From contig NZ_CP092480.1 of NCBI RefSeq assembly GCF_022429645.1, positions 1,966,501 to 2,030,500 on the forward strand: 64,000 nt of DNA. Reading direction: 5' to 3'. Source of the DNA: Lutibacter sp. A80. GTDB lineage: Bacteria > Bacteroidota > Bacteroidia > Flavobacteriales > Flavobacteriaceae. Below the pieces are notes generated by a model, which saw only the letters and a list, made by a program, of their open reading frames with translations, had not been told where the DNA came from and ran no database searches. The position numbers were made by a program, and so were the translations under genes. Every line of letters begins with the position of its first letter. Positions within the stretch are counted from its first letter, which is position 1. Below, in pieces: positions 1 to 8,672 of the stretch.

Positions 1-412
1 ATTCATTATCTGCAACAATATTGTATTGTGTAATTTTATTTTTTGCTTCTAAATCCACATCAAATTCAGGAGCCAAACCTAATTCAAATTCGAATGAATA
101 GTCTTCTTTATCCCAATTAAAATCTTCTTGCATTTTAGGTAATGGATTTCCTAAAATATCTAATTTTTCTTCAACTAAATAATTGTTTAAAGATTCTTGA
201 AGTAATTTATTAACCTCATCAATCATTACAGATTTTCCATATTGTTTTTTTACCATTCCCATTGGCACATGACCTTTTCTAAATCCTGGAATGTCAGCTT
301 TTTGACGGTAATCTTGTAAAATCTTTTCTACTTTATCTTGGTAATCAGCAGCTGAAATTTCAACCTTTACTACTGCATTTAATGCATCAACACTTTCTTT
401 TGTAATATTCAT
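1..412 (-). CDS. tig: Trigger factor, N-terminal part (runs off the window start)
   Basis: Ribosome-bound folding chaperone and peptidyl-prolyl isomerase. About 137 N-terminal residues are visible, beginning MNITKESVDALNAV. The ribosome-docking signature GFRKGHVP lies near residues 43-50, matching the family GFRxGxxP loop that contacts ribosomal protein uL23. The visible part is therefore the N-terminal ribosome-binding domain; the isomerase and C-terminal arms lie outside the window. The ATG at 412 is preceded by a well-formed promoter (452-482). The identity is strong from the signature and the start context. No neighbour is close enough to be an operon partner on this side; the gene just upstream reads the same way but ends 93 bases away. 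Confidence 0.93.
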   Translation of the reverse strand, partial: MNITKESVDALNAVVKVEISAADYQDKVEKILQDYRQKADIPGFRKGHVPMGMVKKQYGKSVMIDEVNKLLQESLNNYLVEEKLDILGNPLPKMQEDFNWDKEDYSFEFELGLAPEFDVDLEAKNKITQYNIVADNE

Positions 413-451
413 TTTATGTTGTTTTTATCTAAAATCATTCAAAATTGGGTG

Positions 452-482
452 CAAAAGTACTACTTTTTGCTTACTTGACAAA
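452..482 (-). promoter_or_regulatory. Bacteroidota sigma-A-type promoter for tig
   Basis: Read on the minus strand: TTTG (482-479), a 19-base spacer, then TACTTTTG (459-452). This fits the Bacteroidota -33/-7 consensus TTTG-N17-23-TAnnTTTG. Transcription would begin near 445, leaving a leader of about 33 bases before the tig ATG. Confidence 0.7.
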
Positions 483-504
483 TATTTAACCCGTTCAAAT
501 TCAA

Positions 505-855
505 CTATTTTTGTTTATCTTCTTCTAAAAAAGAGTACAATACCGATTGGAATATTGATAATAGCACACTAAATAATAATGCTATCCAAAATCCTGAAAC
601 CGAAAATCCGCTTACAAAATAATCTGCTAGTAAAATAATTACTGCATTTATTACCAATAAAAAGAGTCCGAGTGTTACAATGGTAGCGGGTAATGTAAAA
701 AATATTAATAATGGTTTTACTGTTACGCGTAATAATCCTAAAACTACAGCTACTACTATTGCACTTGTATATCCTTGTATTTGAACGCCTGGTAAAAAGC
801 TTGCTAAAACTACAACAGCAATTGCAGTTAAAAGTATTCTTAAAATTAATTTCAT
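505..855 (-). CDS. Phage holin 4 superfamily (YvlD-like) small membrane protein
   Basis: A 116-residue, almost entirely hydrophobic protein with four predicted membrane helices (about residues 3-20, 28-52, 58-80 and 86-108) and a charged tail ending EEDKQK. Length, helix pattern and the internal VTVKPLLIFFTLPATIVTLG stretch fit the phage holin family 4_2/YvlD group. These are common chromosomal membrane proteins of unknown role in bacteria; the holin name is a family label and there are no phage genes nearby. It may be cotranscribed with the downstream gene tig only by readthrough, since tig has its own promoter. Confidence 0.75.
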   Translation of the reverse strand: MKLILRILLTAIAVVVLASFLPGVQIQGYTSAIVVAVVLGLLRVTVKPLLIFFTLPATIVTLGLFLLVINAVIILLADYFVSGFSVSGFWIALLFSVLLSIFQSVLYSFLEEDKQK

Positions 856-913
856 ATTTATAACTATTTTATAATGAACTATAAATTTAACTATAATTGT
901 GCCAATTACTGAA

Positions 914-1681
914 TTAGCTTAAAAAGCTGACAACTTCACTATAAAATTGCTTAGGATTTTCTGCGTGTAGCCAATGTCCTGCATTTTTGACAGTTACAAT
1001 TTTTGAATTTGGAAAATGAGCTTCAATTAAACCTACTTCATTTTCGGTAATATAATCAGATTTTTCTCCTTTTAAAAATAAGGTTTCACCTTCAAAATGT
1101 GTAAATGATGGTAAAGCAGCGCCAACTTCATCGTTATTTTCAGTTAAACTATGTAAATTAAACCTAAAACCCAATTGATCTTTTGTTTTACGATGAACAT
1201 TTTTAAGCATAAATTGAAGAATTCCAGTATCTTGAATATATATTTTCAAAACATCTTCTACTTCTTTTCTTGTATTTTGAATTTCAAAATTTACAGCATT
1301 TAATGCAGCCAAAATAGGTTGATGATGCGGCTTATAATATCTTGGACTTATATCTGCAACTATTAATTTACTTACAAAATCTGGGTAAGTAACCGCAAAA
1401 AGCATTGCTACCTTCCCTCCCATTGAATGGCCTAATAAACAAACTTTATCTAAATTAAAATGTTGAATATAGTTGTACAAATCTTCTACCAACAACTCAT
1501 AATCAAAATCATCCGTATGAAAACTTCTTCCATGATTACGTTGATCTATTAAATGAACTTCATAATCTTTAGAAAACAAATTTGCCAAAGATTTCCAGTT
1601 GTCACCCATTCCAAAATACCCATGCAAAATAAGTAAAGGAGTTCCTTCTCCTAATATTTTTGAATGTAATATCATGTTCAT
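914..1681 (-). CDS. Alpha/beta-hydrolase, YbfF-type esterase
   Basis: A 255-residue single-domain alpha/beta hydrolase without a signal peptide, so cytoplasmic. The oxyanion segment HGYFGMGDNW is at residues 20-29, the nucleophile elbow GHSMGG places the catalytic Ser at residue 86, and the catalytic His sits in NAGHWLHAENP near the C-terminus; the acid is probably the Asp of GEKSDYI. The pattern QRNHGRS after the second strand is typical of the YbfF esterase group. The physiological substrate cannot be read from sequence. It lies 41 bases downstream of pdxJ on the same strand, so the two may be cotranscribed. The start codon could be at 1681 or 1675 (MNM), with little consequence. Confidence 0.85.
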   Translation of the reverse strand: MNMILHSKILGEGTPLLILHGYFGMGDNWKSLANLFSKDYEVHLIDQRNHGRSFHTDDFDYELLVEDLYNYIQHFNLDKVCLLGHSMGGKVAMLFAVTYPDFVSKLIVADISPRYYKPHHQPILAALNAVNFEIQNTRKEVEDVLKIYIQDTGILQFMLKNVHRKTKDQLGFRFNLHSLTENNDEVGAALPSFTHFEGETLFLKGEKSDYITENEVGLIEAHFPNSKIVTVKNAGHWLHAENPKQFYSEVVSFLS

Positions 1682-1722
1682 TTTTCGTTTTTAATTATTA
1701 ACTTTTAAATTAACGCCTGCCT

Positions 1723-2439
1723 TTAAACTTTTAACTTATACTTATACATATTTATAACATTTTCCAATCCCAAATAAAGTGATTCGGTAATTAATGCATG
1801 ACCTATAGAAACCTCTAATAGATTAGGTATATTTTCAGCAAAATATTTAATATTATTTAAACTTAAATCGTGTCCAGCATTAATTCCTAAGCCAAGTTCA
1901 GTAGCTAGTTCTGCACTTTTAGTATATGGAATTATGGCATCTTTATTTCCTAATTCATATTGCGTAGCAAAATCTTCGGTATACAATTCAATTCTATCTG
2001 CTCCAGTTTTTGCGGCAGCCTCAATTAATTTGAAATCTGTATCTATAAAAACAGAAGTTCTAATCCCTTTAGATTTAAATTCTGAAATAACTTCTTGTAA
2101 AAAATCTTGATGTTTAATGGTATCCCAACCAGCATTAGAAGTTACAGCATCTACTGCATCTGGCACTAAAGTAACTTGTGTTGGACGAATTTCCAATACC
2201 ATATCCATAAATTTCTTAATTGGATTTCCTTCAATATTAAATTCGGTAGTTACAATTTCTTTTAAATCGTACGCATCTTTATAACGAATATGACGCTCAT
2301 CTGGCCTTGGATGAATTGTAATCCCCTCTGCTCCAAAATCTTGAATATCAGATGATACTTTTACTACATTTGGAAAATCTCCACCTCTAGAATTACGTAA
2401 AGTTGCAATTTTGTTTACGTTTACACTTAATTTTGTCAT
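1723..2439 (-). CDS. pdxJ: Pyridoxine 5'-phosphate synthase
   Basis: Catalyses the last ring-closing step of the deoxyxylulose-5-phosphate-dependent vitamin B6 pathway, condensing 1-deoxy-D-xylulose 5-phosphate with 3-amino-2-oxopropyl phosphate to pyridoxine 5'-phosphate in the cytoplasm. The start is set at the ATG at 2439, giving 238 residues beginning [20 protein letters not shown], the normal PdxJ N-terminus; a longer frame to 2472 adds a hydrophobic stretch that overlaps a promoter-like TAAATTTG (2477-2470). Family hallmarks seen: [13 protein letters not shown], the EFNIEGNP segment, QVTLVPD and the C-terminal GHALITESL motif. Full length for the family. Confidence 0.95.
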   Translation of the reverse strand: MTKLSVNVNKIATLRNSRGGDFPNVVKVSSDIQDFGAEGITIHPRPDERHIRYKDAYDLKEIVTTEFNIEGNPIKKFMDMVLEIRPTQVTLVPDAVDAVTSNAGWDTIKHQDFLQEVISEFKSKGIRTSVFIDTDFKLIEAAAKTGADRIELYTEDFATQYELGNKDAIIPYTKSAELATELGLGINAGHDLSLNNIKYFAENIPNLLEVSIGHALITESLYLGLENVINMYKYKLKV

Positions 2440-2585
2440 TGCTAAAATCTTTAAAATTAAAAAGCAAAGCAAATTTACAAACTAATAGCTATTAAACCTT
2501 AAAATGTTACACTTAAATAAATTGTTATTGTTTGGTATTTTAAAATACTGGCATAACATTTAATTTACACCTAATTTTAAATTAA

Positions 2586-2620
2586 TTTGGTATAAGAATG
2601 TATTTTTGGATTTATTTTTG
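2586..2620 (+). promoter_or_regulatory. Promoter of the CBS protein-nadK pair
   Basis: TTTG at 2586-2589, a 23-base spacer and TATTTTTG at 2613-2620; a second TATTTTTG lies at 2601-2608. Both match the Bacteroidota -7 element TAnnTTTG. The position fits translation starting at 2651 and not at an upstream in-frame ATG at 2606, which would fall inside the promoter. Confidence 0.5.
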
Positions 2621-2650
2621 ATTTATTTGTATAATAATAGCAAACACAAT

Positions 2651-3310
2651 ATGGAAACGGCCCCTTTTATACTAAAAAAAATTAAACCTTTTACACTTGA
2701 AAGCAAGGTAGAAGCTGTAAAATTATTTTTTAAAGAAACTGCTTTTTCTCATTTTCCAATTGTAAATAATAATGAACTTATTGGTTTAATTTCTAAAATT
2801 GATATTGATGAAGTTGATGCCAACGAAAAAAAATTAGAAGATTTTAGCTATTTAATAAATTTATTTTTTGTTGAACAATCAGAAAATTTACTAGAAATTA
2901 TTAAAGCTTTTGCGGCAAACGAAGCAAATATAGTTCCTGTAATTAAAAAAGACCATACTTACATAGGTTATTTAGATTTAATAGACATTTTACATGTTTA
3001 CAACCAAACACCTTTTTTAAATAACGAAGGTGTTGTATTGCAATTAGAAAAAGAAATTCAAGATTTTTCATTTACTCAAGTTTCACAAATTGTAGAAACT
3101 AATAATGGTAAAATATCTGGTCTCTTTATTTCAGAAACATCGGGTGCATTTGTTAAAATTACACTTAAATTTAGCGCACAAGATATTAATGAAATTATAC
3201 AAGCATTTAGACGCTATAATTACACAGTTTTATCAAAACATAAAGAAGATTTTTATTTAGAGGAACTTAAAGAAAGGTCAGATTACTTACAAAAATACTT
3301 AAATATTTAA
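2651..3310 (+). CDS. CBS-domain pair protein
   Basis: A cytoplasmic protein of 219 residues, start chosen at METAPFILKKIKPF because the longer frame begins within the promoter. Two CBS motifs are visible: a first with SHFPIVNNNELIGLISKIDI and a second with EANIVPVIKKDHTYIGYLDLIDIL, followed by a C-terminal part (about residues 130-219) with an ACT-like pattern, QVSQIVETNNGKISGLFIS. CBS pairs usually bind adenine nucleotides and regulate attached or partner proteins. It ends two bases before nadK, so the two are almost certainly cotranscribed; this gene order is common in flavobacteria. A nucleotide-sensing role linked to NAD(P) metabolism is an inference from position only. Confidence 0.85.
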   Translation: METAPFILKKIKPFTLESKVEAVKLFFKETAFSHFPIVNNNELIGLISKIDIDEVDANEKKLEDFSYLINLFFVEQSENLLEIIKAFAANEANIVPVIKKDHTYIGYLDLIDILHVYNQTPFLNNEGVVLQLEKEIQDFSFTQVSQIVETNNGKISGLFISETSGAFVKITLKFSAQDINEIIQAFRRYNYTVLSKHKEDFYLEELKERSDYLQKYLNI

Positions 3311-3312
3311 GA

Positions 3313-4194
3313 ATGAAAGTAGCAATTTACGGTCAGTATTTTAAAATTGAAGATAGTACTTATGTAGAGAATTTATTTCAAATATTAACCTCTAATAATA
3401 TAGATTTTGTAATTGAATTAAAATATTACAAATCCCTTAAAAAACATCTGAACATAAAAAAGTATAAAACTTTTACATCTTATAAAGAATTAGACAACAC
3501 ATTTAATTTTATGTTTACCATTGGTGGAGATGGAACAATTTTAAGAGCTGTTACTTTTATAAGAGCCTCAAATATTCCAATTGTTGGTATAAATACAGGT
3601 AGATTAGGGTTTTTGGCAACCGTACAAAAAGAAAATATCTTAAATGCGGTAAATTTACTTCTAAAAAAAGAGTACAAATTAAAAGAACGTTCTCTATTAA
3701 GCATTACAACATTTCCCGAAGTAGATGGTTTAAATACGTTAAATTTTGCTTTAAATGAAGTTTCAGTAAACAGAAAAAATACCGCTTCTATGATTACTAT
3801 TAAAACGTATTTAGATGATGAGTTTTTAAACTCTTATTGGGCAGATGGATTAATTATTGCAACACCTACAGGTTCTACTGGGTATTCATTAAGTTGTGGT
3901 GGACCAATTATAACACCGCAAGCCAAAAGTTTTGTACTTACACCAATTGCACCACACAATTTAAATGCAAGACCTTTAGTTATACCAGATGATACAAAAA
4001 TAACATTTACAGTTAGCGGAAGAGAAGATCATTTCTTTTTATCTTTAGATTCTAGAATTAAAACCATAGACAACAATACCGAAATAACGGTTAAAAAGGC
4101 AAATTTTAACTTAAAAGTAGTACAGTTTAAAGATCAAACATTTATTAAAACCCTTAGAGAAAAACTACTTTGGGGACAAGATACTAGGAATTAA
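3313..4194 (+). CDS. nadK: NAD kinase
   Basis: Phosphorylates NAD+ to NADP+ with ATP (or polyphosphate) in the cytoplasm. The 293-residue protein has the family signature GGDGT at residues 71-75 (the Asp is the catalytic base region), NTGRLGFLA shortly after, the NE motif in LNEVSVNRKN, and the glycine-rich PTGSTGYSLSCGGP substrate loop. Full length for the family. It follows the CBS gene by two bases and is followed by about 400 bases without a gene. ATG at 3313 is the only sensible start. Confidence 0.96.
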   Translation: MKVAIYGQYFKIEDSTYVENLFQILTSNNIDFVIELKYYKSLKKHLNIKKYKTFTSYKELDNTFNFMFTIGGDGTILRAVTFIRASNIPIVGINTGRLGFLATVQKENILNAVNLLLKKEYKLKERSLLSITTFPEVDGLNTLNFALNEVSVNRKNTASMITIKTYLDDEFLNSYWADGLIIATPTGSTGYSLSCGGPIITPQAKSFVLTPIAPHNLNARPLVIPDDTKITFTVSGREDHFFLSLDSRIKTIDNNTEITVKKANFNLKVVQFKDQTFIKTLREKLLWGQDTRN

Positions 4195-4595
4195 TTCTTC
4201 TATGTATACCTAATTGGCATCTAAAAAATTATTTCTAAAAACTTTAAGATATTAAACACTCGTTTTTAGCGAATAAATATTAATAATATTTAAAAAACAA
4301 ATTTAAATTTTTTACCAAAATTAGAGAATACTTTACACTTTATCAGTTAATTAACCTTATATACACAAAACCTTTCCTTTATTTTTAAAGGTGACTTAAT
4401 AACGTCTAAAAATTACATTTACTATTCAAAATTAAAGAATAAACAATGTATGTGTTTTTATTGAGTTAAATATTATTTCTTAAGTAAGGTATAAACTTCA
4501 ACAATATTTTTAAGTATAAACAGTTTATCAAAAAAGACATTGTTAAACTTCTAAAAGCAAGTATATTTATTTATATTTGCACGCTATTTTATATT
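4195..4595. other. 401-base AT-rich intergenic region with a -7 element
   Basis: No open frame with coding character. Near its right end TATATTTG (4572-4579) matches the TAnnTTTG -7 consensus 16 bases ahead of the DUF6089 start; the nearest upstream TTG (4540-4542) is 29 bases away, longer than usual, so only the -7 element is convincing. A short CCTTT/AAAGG hairpin sits near 4376-4391. Nothing else recognised. Confidence 0.5.
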
Positions 4596-5276
4596 ATGAA
4601 ACATAATATTTTACTTATTACATTTATCTGTATCACAACAACTTCCATTTCTCAAATTCATGAAATTGGGATAATGGCTGGTGGAAGTAATTATATTGGA
4701 GATATAGGATCTGAAAAATACATCAATCCAAATAAGTTAATGGGTGGTTTAATTTATAAATGGAATGTAAACCCACGAATTTCCTACAGAGGTACTTTTA
4801 CTTTTTCGCAACTAGAAGCCAACGATAAAAATTCCTCTAACATAGCACGTTACAACAGAGGTATTAAATTTACAAATAGCGTAAAAGAACTAGCAATAGG
4901 ACTAGAATTCAACTATTTCGAATATAATTTAGACGATTTTAAAAAAACTAAAACGCCTTATTTATTAGTTGAAATTGCTGCTTTTAACTACAAAACAATA
5001 GTAGATGGCACTGATGATTCTAATTATGAATATGATTCAAACACCTCTTTCGCTATTCCTTTTGGAGTTGGCTATAAAACAAAATTATTTGGAGATTTTG
5101 CAATGGCTATAGAATTAAGAGCTCGTTATACTTTTGTAGATAATATAGATTATAATAATAATGAAATAAAATCATTGCAATTTGGAAATCCAGATAGTAA
5201 TGACTGGTATATTTTTAGTGGTATTAATTTAGTGTATACTTTTGGAAGACCACCTTGTTACGCAACACCCTATTAA
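4596..5276 (+). CDS. DUF6089-type outer-membrane beta-barrel protein
   Basis: A 226-residue exported protein: signal peptide MKHNILLITFICITTTSISQ, then a run of amphipathic strands beginning IHEIGIMAGGSNYIGDIG, the hallmark start of the DUF6089 family of small Bacteroidota barrels. The C-terminus (GINLVYTFGRPPCYATPY) ends in an aromatic residue, as outer-membrane proteins do. Position directly before uppS and bamA (5-base gap to uppS) is conserved in flavobacteria and suggests a link to envelope assembly, but no biochemical function is established for the family. It is the first gene of the uppS-bamA transcription unit and has a -7 element at 4572-4579. Confidence 0.85.
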   Translation: MKHNILLITFICITTTSISQIHEIGIMAGGSNYIGDIGSEKYINPNKLMGGLIYKWNVNPRISYRGTFTFSQLEANDKNSSNIARYNRGIKFTNSVKELAIGLEFNYFEYNLDDFKKTKTPYLLVEIAAFNYKTIVDGTDDSNYEYDSNTSFAIPFGVGYKTKLFGDFAMAIELRARYTFVDNIDYNNNEIKSLQFGNPDSNDWYIFSGINLVYTFGRPPCYATPY

Positions 5277-5281
5277 TATTA

Positions 5282-6037
5282 ATGGAAGCATTAAAAAACA
5301 ACATATTAAAAAATAAAGTCCCAGAGCATGTAGCTATAATTATGGATGGTAACGGCAGATGGGCAAAACTTAAAAATAAACCGCGCGTTTTTGGACATAA
5401 AAATGGTGTAAATTCTGTACGAGAAACTATAGAAGCTTGTGGAGAAATAGGTGTTAAATATTTAACTTTATACGCCTTTTCTACCGAAAACTGGAAACGT
5501 CCAAAATTAGAAGTAAAAACATTAATGGCTTTATTGGTTTCTTCACTAAAAAAAGAATTAAAAATACTTCAAAAAAACAATATCAAATTAAACACTATTG
5601 GTAATTTAAATGATTTACCAGGAAATGCTCAAAAAGAGCTAACTGAAGTAATAGAAAAAACCAAAAACAACACTGCCTTAACCTTAACCTTAGCCTTAAG
5701 CTATGGATCAAGGGATGAAATTGTTAATGTTATCAAAAATATATCAAAAAAAGTTGTTAATAATGAACTTGCTATTGAAGAAATTGACGAAAATATTATA
5801 AATAATCATTTATATACGTTTTCTTTGCCTGATGTTGACTTTTTAATAAGAACAAGTGGAGAAAAAAGAATTAGCAATTTTTTATTATGGCAAATAGCAT
5901 ACGCCGAACTGTATTTTACAAATACACTTTGGCCTGATTTTAAAAAAGAAAATCTGTTTAATGCAGTTATAGAATATCAAAATAGAGAACGAAGGTTTGG
6001 AAAAACCAGTGAACAAATTATAAAAATAAATGAATAA
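5282..6037 (+). CDS. uppS: Isoprenyl transferase (undecaprenyl diphosphate synthase)
   Basis: Cis-prenyltransferase adding isopentenyl units to farnesyl diphosphate to make the C55 carrier for peptidoglycan and polysaccharide synthesis, at the inner face of the cytoplasmic membrane. Start at 5282 gives 251 residues; the longer in-frame ATG at 5255 would overlap the DUF6089 gene. Motifs: HVAIIMDGNGRWAK with catalytic Asp22, GHKNG, TLYAFSTENWKRP, and the C-terminal RTSGEKRISNFLLWQ followed by AYAELYF. All key residues present. It overlaps bamA by 8 bases, indicating translational coupling. Confidence 0.96.
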   Translation: MEALKNNILKNKVPEHVAIIMDGNGRWAKLKNKPRVFGHKNGVNSVRETIEACGEIGVKYLTLYAFSTENWKRPKLEVKTLMALLVSSLKKELKILQKNNIKLNTIGNLNDLPGNAQKELTEVIEKTKNNTALTLTLALSYGSRDEIVNVIKNISKKVVNNELAIEEIDENIINNHLYTFSLPDVDFLIRTSGEKRISNFLLWQIAYAELYFTNTLWPDFKKENLFNAVIEYQNRERRFGKTSEQIIKINE

Positions 6038-8606
6038 TTTAAAAATAGCCCTTTTACTTTTTACCGTTATTTTAAGTTTAAACTCGCTAAGTGCGCAAGA
6101 AGAACAAAATGTTAACGCTAAAAATGTTGAAACAAAAAATAGTGAAATTACAAATAGCACTATTAAAAAAGACACCACTTCTACTGATACATCGAACACA
6201 AATTATGTAAAAGATAGTTCTTATGAACTAGGAGGAATCACTGTTAAAGGGCTTCAAAAATTTGAAGAACAAACCGTAAAAGTTTTCACTGGATTAAAAG
6301 TAGGTCAAGAAATTAAACTTCCTGGAGATAAATTAACAAGTGCCATAAAAAAACTATACGAAACAAAACAGTTTAGCAATGTTGAAGTATATGTTTCAAA
6401 AATAGACGGAACCACCGTATATTTAGAATTTGAAGTTGAAGAACTACCACAACTTAACAATATTACAATTACTGGTGTAAAAACTAATAAAGCAAAAGAA
6501 CTACAAAAAGATGCCGAATTAAAAAGAGGTGCTATGGTAACAGACAACTTATTGGTTACCACAACAAATTATTTTAAAAAGAAATACCAAGAAAAAGGAT
6601 TCTTAAAAACCAAAGTTTCTTTAGATACAAAAAAAGACACATCAGATGTAAACATAGTTAATATGTTGGTTCATATTGACAAGGGTGAAAAAGTAAAAAT
6701 TAAGAACATTAATTTTGAAGGTAATGAAGCTTTAAGTGATAAAAAGCTTAGAAAAGCAATGAAAAATACCAAAAAGAAAATGCTTGGTAGATTTTGGAAA
6801 GGATCTAAATATATAGATGCCGATTTTAAAGAAGATTTAGAAAACATTATAAATACCTACAGCGAAAGAGGACATAGAGATGCTAGAATTTTAGACCACT
6901 CACTTACTTGGAACGATGATAATACATTAAACCTAAACCTTAAAATTGAAGAAGGTAAAAAATATATTTTTGGAGATATTAAATTTATTGGGAACAGTAA
7001 ATACACAGATGCACAATTACAACGTGTTTTAAGAATTGAAAAAGGAGATACTTACAATGGTAAGTTATTAAAAGAACGTGTTACAGGTGATGGCTCTCCA
7101 GACTCTCAAGACATTGCTACAGAATACCAAAATAACGGATATTTATTTTCGCGTGTAATGCCTGTTGAAACAAGAGTAAACAACGATTCTATTGATGTAG
7201 AAATTAGAATTTACGAAGACCAAATTACAAAAATTAACAAAGTAACAGTTAACGGTAACGATAGAACAAACGACCACGTAATTTTTAGAGAAATAAGTAC
7301 AAAACCTGGATATTTATATAGTAAAGCTGATATTATTAGAACTATTAGAGAAATTGGTCAATTAGGCTTTTTTGATGCCGAGGCAATTACTCCAGATATT
7401 TCTCCAAACCATACAGACAAAACTGTAGATATAGATTATACAGTTGCCGAAAAAGGTTCTAGTCAAATAGAATTACAAGGTGGTTACGGTGGTGGCTCTT
7501 TTATTGGAACCTTAGGGCTTTCATTCAATAACTTTTCAACACGTAATATTTTCAATAAAAAAGCATATAAACCGCTTCCAATGGGAGACGGACAAACACT
7601 ATCATTACGTTTACAAAAAAGTAGATACTATACAACTTCTAGTTTTTCTTTTACAGAACCTTGGTTAGGTGGTAAAAAGCCGAGATCACTATCTTTTTCT
7701 GTTTATAATTCTAAACAATTTAGATACGATTATTACTCTAATGATGTTGATAAAGATCAACGTTTAAATATTGTTGGAGCAACAGTTGGTTTAGGGCAAC
7801 GTTTAAAATGGCCAGATGATTATTTTACACTATCGCAAAGTATTAGCTACCAATTATATGACCTTAAAGATTACGGAATGAGCATTGGTAACCTTACTTT
7901 AAGTAATGGTAATTTAAATAATTTAGCTTACAATATTACTCTTGGTAGAAATTCTGCAGGACCAAACCCAATATTTCCAAAAGGAGGTTCAGAATTTGCC
8001 ATAGGAGCAAAATTAACAATTCCATACTCTTTATTAAATGATAAAGATTACGATTCTATGGAATTAGCAGAGAAATACAAATGGTTAGAATACTACAAAG
8101 CCTTTTTTAAAGGAAAATGGTATACTTCTTTAACTAAAGATGTTGTATTAATGTCTAATATAGAATTTGGATTTTTAGGAAACTACAACGATGAAGTTGG
8201 AGATTCACCTTTTGAGCGTTATTTTGTGGGTGGAGATGGAATGGCATCATACCAATTAGATGGTAGAGAAACAATTGCTTTAAGAGGTTATGAAAACGGA
8301 CAACTATCTTCTATTGCAGGTGGAACAATTTATAATAAATTCCAAATGGAAGTTAGATACCCAATAACTCTAAAACCTTCTGCATCTATATACGCACTAG
8401 GATTTTTAGAAGCCGGTAACTCTTACGATGGCTTTAAAGAATTTAATCCTTTCCAACTAAAAAGATCTGCGGGTGTAGGTTTAAGAATTTTTATGCCAGC
8501 CTTTGGATTGCTTGGTATTGACTTTGCACACGGTTTCGATCCACTTCCTGGAGGAACAGAAAAATCGGGTTGGCAAACACACTTTATAATAGGACAGCAA
8601 TTCTAA
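6030..8606 (+). CDS. bamA: Outer-membrane assembly protein BamA (Omp85)
   Basis: Central pore of the machine that inserts beta-barrels into the outer membrane. The 858-residue protein has a signal peptide (MNNLKIALLLFTVILSLNSLSAQ), a Ser/Thr/Lys-rich linker, about five POTRA domains (roughly residues 65-470; for example VKIKNINFEGNEALSDKKLRKAM), and a 16-strand barrel with the loop-6 RGY motif (ALRGYENGQ near residue 755). It ends HFIIGQQF, with the terminal Phe of a barrel signal. The low-complexity N-terminal linker before the first POTRA is a flavobacterial feature. The start overlaps uppS by 8 bases. Downstream OmpH genes supply its periplasmic chaperones. Confidence 0.96.
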   Translation: MNNLKIALLLFTVILSLNSLSAQEEQNVNAKNVETKNSEITNSTIKKDTTSTDTSNTNYVKDSSYELGGITVKGLQKFEEQTVKVFTGLKVGQEIKLPGDKLTSAIKKLYETKQFSNVEVYVSKIDGTTVYLEFEVEELPQLNNITITGVKTNKAKELQKDAELKRGAMVTDNLLVTTTNYFKKKYQEKGFLKTKVSLDTKKDTSDVNIVNMLVHIDKGEKVKIKNINFEGNEALSDKKLRKAMKNTKKKMLGRFWKGSKYIDADFKEDLENIINTYSERGHRDARILDHSLTWNDDNTLNLNLKIEEGKKYIFGDIKFIGNSKYTDAQLQRVLRIEKGDTYNGKLLKERVTGDGSPDSQDIATEYQNNGYLFSRVMPVETRVNNDSIDVEIRIYEDQITKINKVTVNGNDRTNDHVIFREISTKPGYLYSKADIIRTIREIGQLGFFDAEAITPDISPNHTDKTVDIDYTVAEKGSSQIELQGGYGGGSFIGTLGLSFNNFSTRNIFNKKAYKPLPMGDGQTLSLRLQKSRYYTTSSFSFTEPWLGGKKPRSLSFSVYNSKQFRYDYYSNDVDKDQRLNIVGATVGLGQRLKWPDDYFTLSQSISYQLYDLKDYGMSIGNLTLSNGNLNNLAYNITLGRNSAGPNPIFPKGGSEFAIGAKLTIPYSLLNDKDYDSMELAEKYKWLEYYKAFFKGKWYTSLTKDVVLMSNIEFGFLGNYNDEVGDSPFERYFVGGDGMASYQLDGRETIALRGYENGQLSSIAGGTIYNKFQMEVRYPITLKPSASIYALGFLEAGNSYDGFKEFNPFQLKRSAGVGLRIFMPAFGLLGIDFAHGFDPLPGGTEKSGWQTHFIIGQQF

Positions 8607-8617
8607 ACTAAATCTCT

Positions 8618-8656
8618 TATATTTGTAAATGAATTATAAATTGGCACGGTTTTTTC
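8618..8656 (+). promoter_or_regulatory. Possible promoter signals before the first ompH
   Basis: TATATTTG (8618-8625) matches the -7 consensus but no TTG lies 17-23 bases upstream. Separately, TTGGCACG (8641-8648) followed by TTTC at 8653-8656 resembles a sigma-54 -24/-12 element (TGGCACG-N4-TTGC) with the essential -12 G missing. Either could give ompH a promoter of its own inside the bamA unit; both are weak. Confidence 0.3.
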
Positions 8657-8672
8657 TAAATACTTATTAGTT

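Noticed and set aside
505-855. Prophage signal from the holin-family protein
   Set aside because: Stand-alone YvlD-type protein; no phage structural, lysis or integrase genes nearby.
2440-2472. Longer pdxJ start at 2472
   Set aside because: The extra 11 residues are hydrophobic, unlike any PdxJ, and overlap a promoter-like element; [14 protein letters not shown] is the normal start.
2606-2650. Longer start of the CBS protein at 2606
   Set aside because: It lies inside the TTTG...TATTTTTG promoter.
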